Source: an uncultured Collinsella sp. (GTDB lineage Bacteria; Actinomycetota; Coriobacteriia; Coriobacteriales; Coriobacteriaceae). From it: DNA of 19,687 bases. Shown here one piece after another: positions 7,441-14,257 of this stretch (positions are counted from its first letter, which is position 1; the number at the start of each line of letters is the position of its first letter). A program made the position numbers and the translations under genes. The DNA is taken from assembly GCA_900550415.1 (NCBI GenBank), contig URSO01000045.1, positions 1-19,687 on the forward strand, read 5' to 3'. The notes beneath the pieces are model-generated. The model was given only the letters and a program-made list of their open reading frames with translations, made no database searches and was not told the DNA's origin.

Positions 7441-7446
7441 TATAAT
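7441..7446 (+). promoter_or_regulatory. Candidate -10 box for the 7475 gene
   Basis: A perfect TATAAT lies 29 bases before the ATG at 7475, inside a T/A-rich TTTTATATAAT stretch in otherwise GC-rich DNA. The -35 region is poor. The leader would be about 20 bases, enough for the GGAGAG ribosome site. Confidence 0.5.
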
Positions 7447-7474
7447 GGTTGGCACGCAAACGATTGGAGAGCGC

Positions 7475-8050
7475 ATGTCCACGTCACAAAGCCAGAAAAA
7501 AGAAGCCATCGCCCAGGCGGCCGAGCAGGAGCTCGCATCGCTCGTGGGTCGCGGCGTGCGTATCGCGGGCAACGCGTGCTCGCCGATCGTGCTGGTAAAA
7601 GGCGATTTGGACGAGGCCGAGCGTTCGGGTGGCGAGCTTGCCGCCGGCCCGGATGGCGCGGCGTTGCGCAAGGCGCTTGGGGCCATCGGCTACGCGCCCG
7701 AGGATTTTTGCGTGCTGGCAAGCGTCGCCGGCGTGGGTGACGGAGCGGTCGCGGTGGGCGAGACGCTGCCGTGCGAGCTGTTCCGTGAGGCGCTTGAGGC
7801 TTTGGACCCCGAGGCGGTGCTACTGCTCGACAACAACGCGGCTGACGCCATGCGCGAGACCTACGCCGATATGCTCGTGGCGATCGATGACTTCGACACC
7901 GCCATGCTCAAGCCCGGCTTGGTCGCCCATGTGCAGGGTCGCCGCGTGCTCGCGCTCGACGGTTTTGAGGCGGCGCTCACTGACAAAGCCGCTAAGCAGC
8001 GCATGTGGGCCTACATCAAGCAGCTGACTCCGGCGGCCGCTCCGCTGTAG
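7475..8050 (+). CDS. Unrecognised protein, possibly a degenerate uracil-DNA-glycosylase-like fold
   Basis: The protein is 191 residues from the ATG at 7475, preceded by GGAGAG; an in-frame ATG ten codons upstream overlaps the -10 box and is unlikely. There is no signal peptide or membrane segment. Segments appear in the order seen in family 4 uracil-DNA glycosylases: PIVLVKGDLDEAERSG (residues 37-52), then GAALRKALGAIGYAPEDFCVL (61-81 region), then LFREALEALDPEAVLLL (102-118), then a C-terminal stretch ending in a Trp helix. The catalytic GEAPG-type motif and the iron-sulfur cysteines of active enzymes are missing, so if related it is not a normal glycosylase. The resemblance is judged by eye only. 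It is divergent from trxA and convergent with the histidine kinase. Confidence 0.75.
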   Translation: MSTSQSQKKEAIAQAAEQELASLVGRGVRIAGNACSPIVLVKGDLDEAERSGGELAAGPDGAALRKALGAIGYAPEDFCVLASVAGVGDGAVAVGETLPCELFREALEALDPEAVLLLDNNAADAMRETYADMLVAIDDFDTAMLKPGLVAHVQGRRVLALDGFEAALTDKAAKQRMWAYIKQLTPAAAPL

Positions 8051-8124
8051 CGAGCCCGCGTCGACAAACGACCCCGAGCGGGCGAGCCGTACCCGCGGAA
8101 CGCAAATCCGTCGCGCCCGCGCCC

Positions 8125-9402
8125 TTACATCACAGCGCGCAGCTCAAACCGATCGCCGTTAATGCGGAACTGGCAGTTGCCGTTCATGCGCTCCACGGCG
8201 AGTTTAATGCTCTTGGTGCCAAAGCCGTGACCCGCGTGCTGAGCCACGGGCATGCCGTCGACCATGTGCGGCGCCCGTCCAAATGTGTTGGAAACCGAAA
8301 GCAGCAGCTGCCCGTCCTCAAACCGCAGATCAAGATCGACAAAGCGCTTGCCCTCGGGGGCGGTGCTCGCCGCGGCAATGGCGTTTTCCAGGGCATTCGA
8401 AAGCACGCTGAACAGGTCGACATCGGCCACATGCACGCTCTGGGGCACGGCGGCGCGCAGATCGGCGGTGATGCCGTGCGCGTTGATGTCCGCGGAAAGC
8501 GACGAGAGCGCAATGTTGACCGTTTCGTTGGCGCAGTAGCGGCGCACGGCGGTGCGGTCGTTGGTCTCGCAGAGCGCGTCGATGCGCTCGAGTGCCTCAT
8601 CGGTGTGACCCTCTTCGATCAGGGCCGCTAGACCGCGCAGGTAGTGGCGCATGTCGTGACGGAGAACCGAGAGCTCGCGTCCCGACTGGCGCCAGGCTTC
8701 GAGCTCTTTGATGGCCGCGCTGTCGCGGGTCGCGAGCATCCAGCGCTCGCGCTCGGCGATTTCCTTTGCCTCGTATTCGCGAAGGTAGACGGCAAGAAAC
8801 ATAAGGTAGAACGCGCAGAGGGCGAACGCCAAAAACTCAACGGTTACCACCGAGCCCGAGTGGAAGAGCGTGGTGTAGACGTTGGTGGCGTAGTCGAAGA
8901 TGTAGTAGACGAGCGGCAGGATGAGCAGAATCTCCAGCTCGGTGGGGCTTTTGATCGCCAGGCGGGGGCCGATGTCGCTTGCCCAATGCAACAAGATCGC
9001 AAAGACGCCGAGCGTCGTGATGATGCGCGCCGCGTAGTATGCGATTTGCGAATCGGTGACGGCGAATGCGGCGATGCCCATCCAGTTGCTGAACTGGCAG
9101 CTCAGGTAGGCACTGGTAACGCCCAGGATGGCGAGCAGGGGACTCAGGCGATAGCGTACGCACAGGTAGACGACAAGCGGCAGATGCACGACGAGCGGAT
9201 AGGCCTGTCGGGCGAAAAGCTCGCCGCCAACGGCGTTGGCAAGGCCGAATGCGCATCCGGTTGCGGCGCCGACCCCCACCAGCTCGAGCGAATGGCGGCC
9301 GTTGATCTCGACGCCGCATAGAGCCGCCGAGGCAAAGACGCCAAAGAGCAATGTCGTCGCATGGTGGATTGCCCAAAGTACCAGTTCTGCCGAGGAAAGC
9401 AT
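8125..9402 (-). CDS. Membrane histidine kinase, GHKL (AgrC/HPK10-like) type
   Basis: This is the sensor partner of the LytTR regulator just upstream. In the 425-residue protein, about six or seven hydrophobic segments (residues 1-210) form the sensory domain. A short coil (YLREYEAKEIAERERW) leads to the phospho-acceptor helix RHDMRHYLRG with His249. The ATPase part has the N-box SNALENAIAAA (around 335-345) and a G-box GHGFGTKSI (391-399). This layout is typical of kinases that sense peptides in Gram-positive bacteria, but no peptide gene is seen beside it. ATG at 9402 is chosen because it overlaps the regulator stop by one base (TGATG) and has GGGAGG upstream; the 27 codons before it lie inside the regulator gene. 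Confidence 0.92.
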   Translation of the reverse strand: MLSSAELVLWAIHHATTLLFGVFASAALCGVEINGRHSLELVGVGAATGCAFGLANAVGGELFARQAYPLVVHLPLVVYLCVRYRLSPLLAILGVTSAYLSCQFSNWMGIAAFAVTDSQIAYYAARIITTLGVFAILLHWASDIGPRLAIKSPTELEILLILPLVYYIFDYATNVYTTLFHSGSVVTVEFLAFALCAFYLMFLAVYLREYEAKEIAERERWMLATRDSAAIKELEAWRQSGRELSVLRHDMRHYLRGLAALIEEGHTDEALERIDALCETNDRTAVRRYCANETVNIALSSLSADINAHGITADLRAAVPQSVHVADVDLFSVLSNALENAIAAASTAPEGKRFVDLDLRFEDGQLLLSVSNTFGRAPHMVDGMPVAQHAGHGFGTKSIKLAVERMNGNCQFRINGDRFELRAVM

Positions 9403-10124
9403 CAGCGCCTCCCGCCCTCGAACCGTGCCGCAAAGTAGGCATCCTGGAATCCCTGCTTGCAGCTGCGCGCCAGCGGGATGCACGCGCCCGAGCGCATGAC
9501 GATATCCGTGCGGTTAAAGTGGTCGATATTGCGCAGGTTGACCTGGTAGCTGCGGTGACATTTAAAGAAGGTCGCGTTTTGGGCCAGCTGGTCCTCGATG
9601 CTGCGGAACGGCTCGAGCGCCTCGATATCGCGGCCATCGCGCAGGTGGAAGACCACGTGCTTGTTGCGAGCCTCGGCATATTCGATATCGGATAGGCGCA
9701 GGGCATGGTAGCCAAAGGACGTCTTGATGACGAGCTCGTCGGTCGCTGCCGGACGCAGGCTCGACAGCTCGTCGAGCAATTGCGCCACGCGCTCGTAGGT
9801 CACGGGTTTGAGCAGGTAGTCGAAGGCGCGGACCTCGTAGGACTCAAGCGCGAACTCGGGCGATGAGGTCAGAAACACCAAGCGTACGGCGGTATCGGAT
9901 TGGCGCAGCTCGCGGGCGGTGTCCATGCCGTTGACGAGCGGCATGATCATGTCGAGCATGATAATGTCGGCGCGCGATGCGGCATGGCGTGCCAGCAGGT
10001 CCTCGCCGCGCGTAACGAGCGCAACATCGACCGCCGTACCCGTCTCGGCCGACCAGCGGTTGATCATGCGGTGCAGGTTATCTAGAAAGGCGACGTCGTC
10101 GTCGCAGGCGATGATTTTGAGCAT
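9402..10124 (-). CDS. LytTR-family response regulator (AgrA/LytR type)
   Basis: This is a cytoplasmic response regulator. The receiver domain (1-120) has the acidic pocket D8-D10, phospho-acceptor D58 (MLDMIMP), T86 (FLTSS) and K106 (LLKPV). The LytTR DNA-binding domain (about 130-238) has SFGYHALRLSDIEYAEARN and FKCHRSYQVNLRNI, which contact DNA as a beta-type domain rather than a helix-turn-helix. ATG at 10124 is preceded by AAGGGGG and begins the receiver fold; the open frame 29 codons further up is not conserved in character. It is the first gene of a two-gene operon with the kinase. Its target genes are not evident; the divergent secreted-protein gene is a possible one. Confidence 0.94.
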   Translation of the reverse strand: MLKIIACDDDVAFLDNLHRMINRWSAETGTAVDVALVTRGEDLLARHAASRADIIMLDMIMPLVNGMDTARELRQSDTAVRLVFLTSSPEFALESYEVRAFDYLLKPVTYERVAQLLDELSSLRPAATDELVIKTSFGYHALRLSDIEYAEARNKHVVFHLRDGRDIEALEPFRSIEDQLAQNATFFKCHRSYQVNLRNIDHFNRTDIVMRSGACIPLARSCKQGFQDAYFAARFEGGRR

Positions 10125-10367
10125 ATTGGGCCCCCTTAGTACCTCGATTTTGCCACATCGTGCACGCGCCGCCCGCGGGGGTGCGTTCCATTTGCGCCCC
10201 ACGGCACGCAACTCGCGCCGAGCGGCAGGGTGTCAAAACATGCGGTTGCACAATACCAGATGGATATATATGTCAATTTGAGCTGGCGGCTGGCGAGGGA
10301 CCATGCCGGCCGCCAGCGCCAAGCGATATCGGACATCGCGAAAGCATAGGGGTAAGGGAGCTGAACG
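10125..10367. promoter_or_regulatory. Divergent intergenic region between the LytTR regulator and the secreted protein
   Basis: This 243-bp region must hold promoters for both directions. On the plus strand TTGCAC (10246-10251) is followed by a TATATATG stretch (10265-10272); with TATGTC at 10269 the spacing is 17. On the minus strand two perfect TTGACA boxes occur (complements of 10231-10236 and 10271-10276), the second followed after 15 bases by TATTGT. A LytTR box pair is not obvious. No coding potential was seen. Confidence 0.4.
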
Positions 10368-10715
10368 ATGAAGGGGAAGAAGATGGGGATGCGCGCTGTG
10401 CTGACGCGCCTGCTGGGTATCGCAACCGTGGCATGCGCGCTCGTGGCGACGCCGGCGGTGGCAAGCGCCGAGACGCAGGTCATGCCCGACGGGGTGAAGG
10501 CGGAGGTGCTGCCGCTTACGCAGGCCAACAACGAACCCGTCCAAATCACCGAGCCGGGCAGTTACGTACTTAAGACGGCTGAGGGTGAGGTCACGCCATC
10601 TTCGGGTTACACCATCGACGCGCCGGATGCGTCTCGGATTAATCCTGTGAGGATCTACATCGATGGCACGGTCTACGTGAACGATAAGAATAACTGGCGG
10701 GTTGAGCAAACTTGA
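10368..10715 (+). CDS. Secreted protein, N-terminal fragment (probably truncated)
   Basis: The 115-residue product starts with a basic n-region and a hydrophobic core, ending in VASA with likely signal peptidase I cleavage after residue 34. The mature part (ITEPGSYVLKTAEGEV, then NPVRIYIDGTVYVNDKNNW) reads like the start of a larger beta-helix or adhesin-like surface protein, with one strand repeat and no complete domain. The frame stops at 10713-10715, where low-quality sequence with inverted repeats begins and fragments of unrelated genes follow. I therefore read it as the surviving 5' end of a longer gene. The AAGGGAG ribosome site before ATG 10368 suggests it may still be made and exported. 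The function is not recognised. Confidence 0.7.
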   Translation: MKGKKMGMRAVLTRLLGIATVACALVATPAVASAETQVMPDGVKAEVLPLTQANNEPVQITEPGSYVLKTAEGEVTPSSGYTIDAPDASRINPVRIYIDGTVYVNDKNNWRVEQT

Positions 10716-10782
10716 TGGCTGTTCAACATCAAACAGGGTAGCAATATGCCCTCAATGTTGCACGAAGCGCCAGCTGCAACAT
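10712..10782. repeat. Two inverted repeats at the broken junction
   Basis: TTGATG (10712-10717) pairs with CATCAA (10727-10732), and ATGTTGCA (10755-10762) pairs perfectly with TGCAACAT (10775-10782) across 12 bases. They lie exactly between the truncated secreted gene and the UTRA remnant, where a deletion or insertion boundary is expected. There is no T-run, so a terminator is unlikely. Confidence 0.4.
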
Positions 10783-10784
10783 AA

Positions 10785-11003
10785 ACGGCGGCGATTCGCG
10801 AGCGGACGGATCGTCGCGCGTTTCGCGGCAGCGAGCAGTCGCTTGGTATCCAACTGGCAAATGACGAGCTCGCGAAACTGCTCGAGGTCCCTCTCGCCGA
10901 GCCCCTCTTCAATCTGAGGGGCAGGTATCGCGATCAATTCAACAAGCCGCTGTACGTGGGGCAGCAATATATCATCGGGTCGCGATACACCTTTTCGATG
11001 TAG
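10785..11003 (+). pseudogene. Remnant of a GntR-family regulator (UTRA domain C-terminus)
   Basis: In the frame read from 10785 to the TAG at 11001-11003, about 70 codons encode a good match to the end of UTRA ligand-binding domains: NDELAKLLEVPLAEPLFNL followed by RYRDQFNKPLYVGQQYI and GSRYTFSM. The strand pattern and the closing Arg-Tyr-x-Phe are typical of GntR/HutC-type sugar regulators. There is a stop codon at 10782-10784, no start codon, and no DNA-binding domain anywhere upstream, so only the 3' end of the gene survives. The reading is by eye, not by alignment. Confidence 0.7.
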
Positions 11004-11007
11004 CGTC

Positions 11008-11025
11008 GCGAAGGGCGCCCTTCGC
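11008..11025. repeat. 18-bp perfect palindrome between two gene remnants
   Basis: GCGAAGGGC followed by its exact complement GCCCTTCGC starts four bases after the stop of the UTRA remnant. It could form a 7-bp hairpin with a 4-base loop, but no T-run follows. It may be an old terminator or an operator dyad of the lost operon. Confidence 0.5.
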
Positions 11026-11439
11026 CGTTGCGGCGCACGAGTGGATTCAGGAGAACCATCATCATGGTCCAAGGAGCCTTCCCTTCAAAGCCGTCATCTT
11101 CGATATGAACGGCGTCATCGTCGATACCAAGGCGTATTACCAGATCGAGCAGCGCGAGTTCTTCGAGGAATCCGGCATCGAGGTGAGCGACGAGGAGCTG
11201 TTGGCGACCGTGGGCGCCTCGTTCCAGTCGTTCCAGCGCTCCCTCGTCGACTGGTTGGGCTGCATCGGGCGCGTGGTGACACCGGACGAGGCCCTGCGCA
11301 TCTATCGGGATTGGAAGAATGGGCGCGAGGTCGATTACGCCGCACTGATGAATCCCGGCGTGCACGAGGTCTTGGCGGGTCTCAAAGAGCGCGGCGAGCG
11401 CCACACGCGCGCCGCGCGCTCGTTTTCGGCAAACGCTTT

Positions 11440-11461
11440 CCTTCTCGGAAGGGAAAAGCCG
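11440..11461 (+). other. Hairpin in the leader region before the PRD regulator
   Basis: CTTTCCTTC pairs with GAAGGGAAAG with one bulged base and a 3-base loop, inside the disordered tail of the HAD remnant and about 60 bp upstream of the regulator ATG. No T-run follows directly. It may be the remaining terminator of the older operon. Confidence 0.3.
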
Positions 11462-11486
11462 GGTATGGAACCCGTCCCATCGCCGT

Positions 11487-11495
11487 TGGTATCAT
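11487..11495 (+). promoter_or_regulatory. Candidate extended -10 promoter of the PTS operon
   Basis: TGGTATCAT is an extended -10 box (TGn then TATCAT, five of six) placed 26 bases before the regulator ATG. No good -35 box is seen, which extended -10 promoters can tolerate. The leader would begin near 11502, just ahead of the ribosome site at 11507-11513. Confidence 0.45.
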
Positions 11496-11521
11496 AGCTA
11501 GGCGAGAGGAGGTCAAAGCCG

Positions 11522-13468
11522 ATGGACGTGCAGCTGGCGCGATTTGCGCTCCACATCATGGAGCACGAGGGCATCAAGCCCGCTGAGCTTGCCGAGGCGT
11601 TCGGCGTGAGCGTTCGTACCGTGCGCAACCATGTGCAGGCGGTCAATCGCAGCCTTGAGGGCGTCGCGTCTATCGACCTTGCGCGCGGGCGGGGCTATAC
11701 CGTTTCCGTCGCCGACGAGCAGGCGCTTGATGCGATATTCGAGCAAGCGCGCAAGCAGCGGCGTGCGTCGTTGCCCCAGACGGCCGAGGCCCGCGTCTCC
11801 TATCTCCTCAACGATTTGCTCTCGCGCAGTGATTACATCGCCATCGACACACTGGCGAGCGTCCTTTATGTATCCCGGACGAGCATATCGAACGATTTGA
11901 AACAGGTCGAGGAGCGCTTGGCGCATTTTGGCCTCGCCATCGACAGGCGCAGCCATCATGGCATCAAGGTCATCGGATCCGAGATGGCCAAGCGTCTGTG
12001 CCTCGCGAGCCTCGCCATGGAGGGCTCGGATGAGCTGAAGGGCGCGGCGCGCCTCTCGGTCGACGCCGAGGCGTATCGTGCGCTGTTCGACGTGGTTTCC
12101 GATTGCGTCGACGACGTGACGACCGAGGAACGCTTCGCCATCAACTCGGTCGCCTACCGCAACCTCATCACGCATATCGTCATCGCTTTGTTGCGGATAC
12201 GCGAAGGTTGCTATGTGCCCATGGAGGGCGAGCAGCTCACCGAGATTCGGAAGTCCCCGAGTTTCCCGATTGCCCGGCGCATCTCCGATACCATCGGCGC
12301 ACGCACCGGCGTCGTTTTGCCCGACGAGGAGGTCGCCTATATCGCCATCCATCTGGCGGGCAAGCGCCTGCTCGGGGATTTCGATGCCGGGGATGATCAG
12401 GAGGCGGGGCTTGTCATCTCGGATGAGGTGTGGGATGCCGTGACGGGCATGCTCGACGCGGTGTGGCGCACGTTCCGATTCGACTTGAGGCACGATTTGG
12501 AGCTGCGCATGAATCTCGCGCGCCATCTCGTGCCGCTCGAGGTGCGCTTGCATCACCATCTGCATCTCGATAATCCCATCTTGGGGGACATCAAGTCGCG
12601 TTTTCCGCTTGCCTATTCCATGGCCGTCGAGGCGGGCTCCTCGTTGGCGGCGCATTATGAAGCTGAGCTTTCCGAGGAAGAGATTGGCTACATCGCTCTC
12701 TCCTTCGCCTTGGCGCTCGAGCGCCAAAAGACCGATGCCCCCAAGAAACGCATTCTGGTGGTCTGTGCCTCGGGCGCGGGCAGCGCCCGGCTGCTGGAGC
12801 ACCGCTATCGTCAGGAGTTCGGTTCGTACGTCGAGCATATCGAGACATGCGATGCCGCCCACGTGCGCTTCGTCGACTTCTCGCGCATCGACTATGTGTT
12901 CACGACGGTTCCGCTTGCCGAGGAGGTGCCGGTCCCGGTACGCCAAGTGGGCTATTTTCTGGACGCGGCAGAGGTGAGCGACGTGCGTGAAATCCTGTTT
13001 TCCGATTCGCAGCGGTCGGATGCCCGCCTGCTGTTCTGCGAGGAGCTTTTTCTGCCGCATGCGTCGTGCTCGACGCCCGAGGAGGCAATCGAGCTGCTGG
13101 TCGGCAAGGCCTCGCGCGTCTACGACCTTTCGCCCGATTTCCTCGATTTGGTGTATCGCCGCGAGCAGGCGGCTCCGACGGCATTCGGCAACCGGGTCGC
13201 CATGCCGCACCCGCTCGAAGCGGCGAGCACGCAGAGCTTCGTGGCCCTCGCCCTCACCGACGAACCCATCATCTGGGGAGGTCGCGAGGTGCAGGCGGTG
13301 TTCCTCGTCTCAATCGCCCGCGATGCGACCGACGTCTCCGAGGGCTTCTTCTCGGCGATGTCTGAGCTGGTTTTGAGCGAGGCGTCCATCGACCGTCTGC
13401 TTTCCGAGCGCTCTTGGCAGACGCTCATCGAGTTGGTCGATCCCATCGAGTCGTGCTCCGCACGATAG
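11522..13468 (+). CDS. PTS-regulated transcriptional regulator: HTH, two PRDs, EIIB-like and EIIA domains
   Basis: This is a LicR/MtlR-type regulator (648 residues) controlled by PTS phosphorylation. Domains: two helix-turn-helix segments (about 5-60 and 85-150, with SRTSISNDLKQVEERL); PRD1 (about 180-285, conserved H218 and H277); PRD2 (about 300-402, first site H335, but the second position is Ser394 in YIALSFALALER where His is expected); an EIIB-like domain with its cysteine (ILVVCASGAGS, C415); and an EIIA domain with the active His563 (AMPHPLEA). It activates or represses rather than antiterminates, since there is no CAT RNA-binding domain. ATG at 11522 has a strong AGGAGGT. It lies 51 bp before the EIIA gene and is probably co-transcribed with the operon it controls. 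Confidence 0.93.
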   Translation: MDVQLARFALHIMEHEGIKPAELAEAFGVSVRTVRNHVQAVNRSLEGVASIDLARGRGYTVSVADEQALDAIFEQARKQRRASLPQTAEARVSYLLNDLLSRSDYIAIDTLASVLYVSRTSISNDLKQVEERLAHFGLAIDRRSHHGIKVIGSEMAKRLCLASLAMEGSDELKGAARLSVDAEAYRALFDVVSDCVDDVTTEERFAINSVAYRNLITHIVIALLRIREGCYVPMEGEQLTEIRKSPSFPIARRISDTIGARTGVVLPDEEVAYIAIHLAGKRLLGDFDAGDDQEAGLVISDEVWDAVTGMLDAVWRTFRFDLRHDLELRMNLARHLVPLEVRLHHHLHLDNPILGDIKSRFPLAYSMAVEAGSSLAAHYEAELSEEEIGYIALSFALALERQKTDAPKKRILVVCASGAGSARLLEHRYRQEFGSYVEHIETCDAAHVRFVDFSRIDYVFTTVPLAEEVPVPVRQVGYFLDAAEVSDVREILFSDSQRSDARLLFCEELFLPHASCSTPEEAIELLVGKASRVYDLSPDFLDLVYRREQAAPTAFGNRVAMPHPLEAASTQSFVALALTDEPIIWGGREVQAVFLVSIARDATDVSEGFFSAMSELVLSEASIDRLLSERSWQTLIELVDPIESCSAR

Positions 13469-13519
13469 CCCATACGTTTTCCATTGAGATATTTGCAAAC
13501 CGAGAGGGAGGTGAAAACC

Positions 13520-13855
13520 ATGGCAGAGGAGGAACAGAGCACCGAGATGATCTCCTTCGGCATCATCGCTTCGGCGGGTCAGGCGCGCAGCCTCGCCTTC
13601 GAGGCGCTGAAGAAGGCCAAGGAGTATGATTTCGAGGCGGCGAAGGCCCTGCTCGAGCAGAGCAAGGAGGCCGCGCTCGAGGCCCATCACGTGCAGACCC
13701 AGCTTCTTTCCAAGGAGGCTTCGGGCGACCATACCGTCGTCGACGTGATGCTCGTGCACGCCCAGGACCATCTCATGACCTCGATGCTCGCGCAGGAGCT
13801 GGTCGAGGAGATCGTGAATGTGTATCGCGAGCTCGACGCGACGCGCGCCGAGTAA
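13520..13855 (+). CDS. PTS lactose/cellobiose-family EIIA
   Basis: This cytoplasmic phosphocarrier takes phosphate from HPr and passes it to EIIB. The 111-residue helical protein is of standard length, with the active-site region VHAQDHLMTSM (His80, equivalent to the phosphorylated His of LacF/CelC) and the Asp of the trimer metal site nearby (AQD). ATG at 13520 follows GGGAGGTG at good spacing; the in-frame ATG 12 codons earlier lacks a ribosome site. Order in the operon is regulator, EIIA, EIIB, EIIC, hydrolase. Confidence 0.96.
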   Translation: MAEEEQSTEMISFGIIASAGQARSLAFEALKKAKEYDFEAAKALLEQSKEAALEAHHVQTQLLSKEASGDHTVVDVMLVHAQDHLMTSMLAQELVEEIVNVYRELDATRAE

Positions 13856-13926
13856 TGCGGGCGGGATGGCGCGCTCAAGGCCGCCGTCTTTGTTGATACG
13901 ACCGTTATGCAAGGAGAATCAAAACA

Positions 13927-14223
13927 ATGAAGGTATTGCTGGTTTGCGCCATGGGGATGTCCACGAGCATTCTCATGAAGAAGCTTGAGAAGTATGCCGC
14001 TGAGCAGGGGATCAATTTCAGCATCGCCGCCCAGAGCGTCAACACGTACAAGACGGTCTGCCATGAGTATGACTGCATCCTCATGGGTCCGCAGATTTCC
14101 TATCAGAAGGACAACATCGCCGCCGAGTCCGGCATGCCGGTCGCCGTCATTCCGCCGACCGATTACGGCACGGGCAACTGCGCCAATATCATGAAGCTCG
14201 TCGAGTCTCTCGTCCAGGGCTAG
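13927..14223 (+). CDS. PTS lactose/cellobiose-family EIIB
   Basis: This cytoplasmic phosphocarrier donates phosphate to the incoming sugar. The 98-residue protein has the active cysteine at position 7 in VLLVCAMGMSTS, followed by the P-loop-like turn, and the usual Rossmann-like fold (DCILMGPQISYQ, then MPVAVIPPTDYG). The length is slightly short but normal for CelA/ChbB types. AAGGAGA precedes ATG 13927. The 71-bp gap after EIIA contains a weak GC-rich dyad followed by TTTGTT. Confidence 0.96.
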   Translation: MKVLLVCAMGMSTSILMKKLEKYAAEQGINFSIAAQSVNTYKTVCHEYDCILMGPQISYQKDNIAAESGMPVAVIPPTDYGTGNCANIMKLVESLVQG

Positions 14224-14257
14224 ATACCCGTCTCGATCGAAGAGAAACGGAACACCA

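Larger units (their letters stand above)
11064..11497 (+). pseudogene. Broken HAD-family phosphatase (beta-phosphoglucomutase-like)
   Basis: A start-like ATG at 11064 with AGGAGA upstream opens in one frame, but the recognisable protein (FKAVIFDMNGVIVDT and onward) is in another, so a small frameshift lies between 11064 and about 11087. No start codon exists in the coherent frame upstream of the catalytic motif; the ATG at 11105 would cut off the nucleophile Asp. The second Asp of the DxD motif is Asn (DMN). A helical cap domain follows, but after PGVHEVLAGLKERG the homology ends and about 36 unrelated residues lead to a stop. Motifs II to IV are therefore missing. The gene is dead at both ends. 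Such phosphatases are common in sugar operons. Confidence 0.75.

Noticed and set aside
8051..8124. GCCCGC/GCGGGC dyad (8054-8059 with 8078-8083) as a terminator between convergent genes.
   Set aside because: The stem is short, the loop is 18 bases and there is no T-run, so it is not convincing.
11513..13210. A 565-codon minus-strand open frame opposite the PRD regulator.
   Set aside because: It has the same antisense shadow effect, with no family motif and no ribosome site. The plus-strand protein has all the expected catalytic residues.
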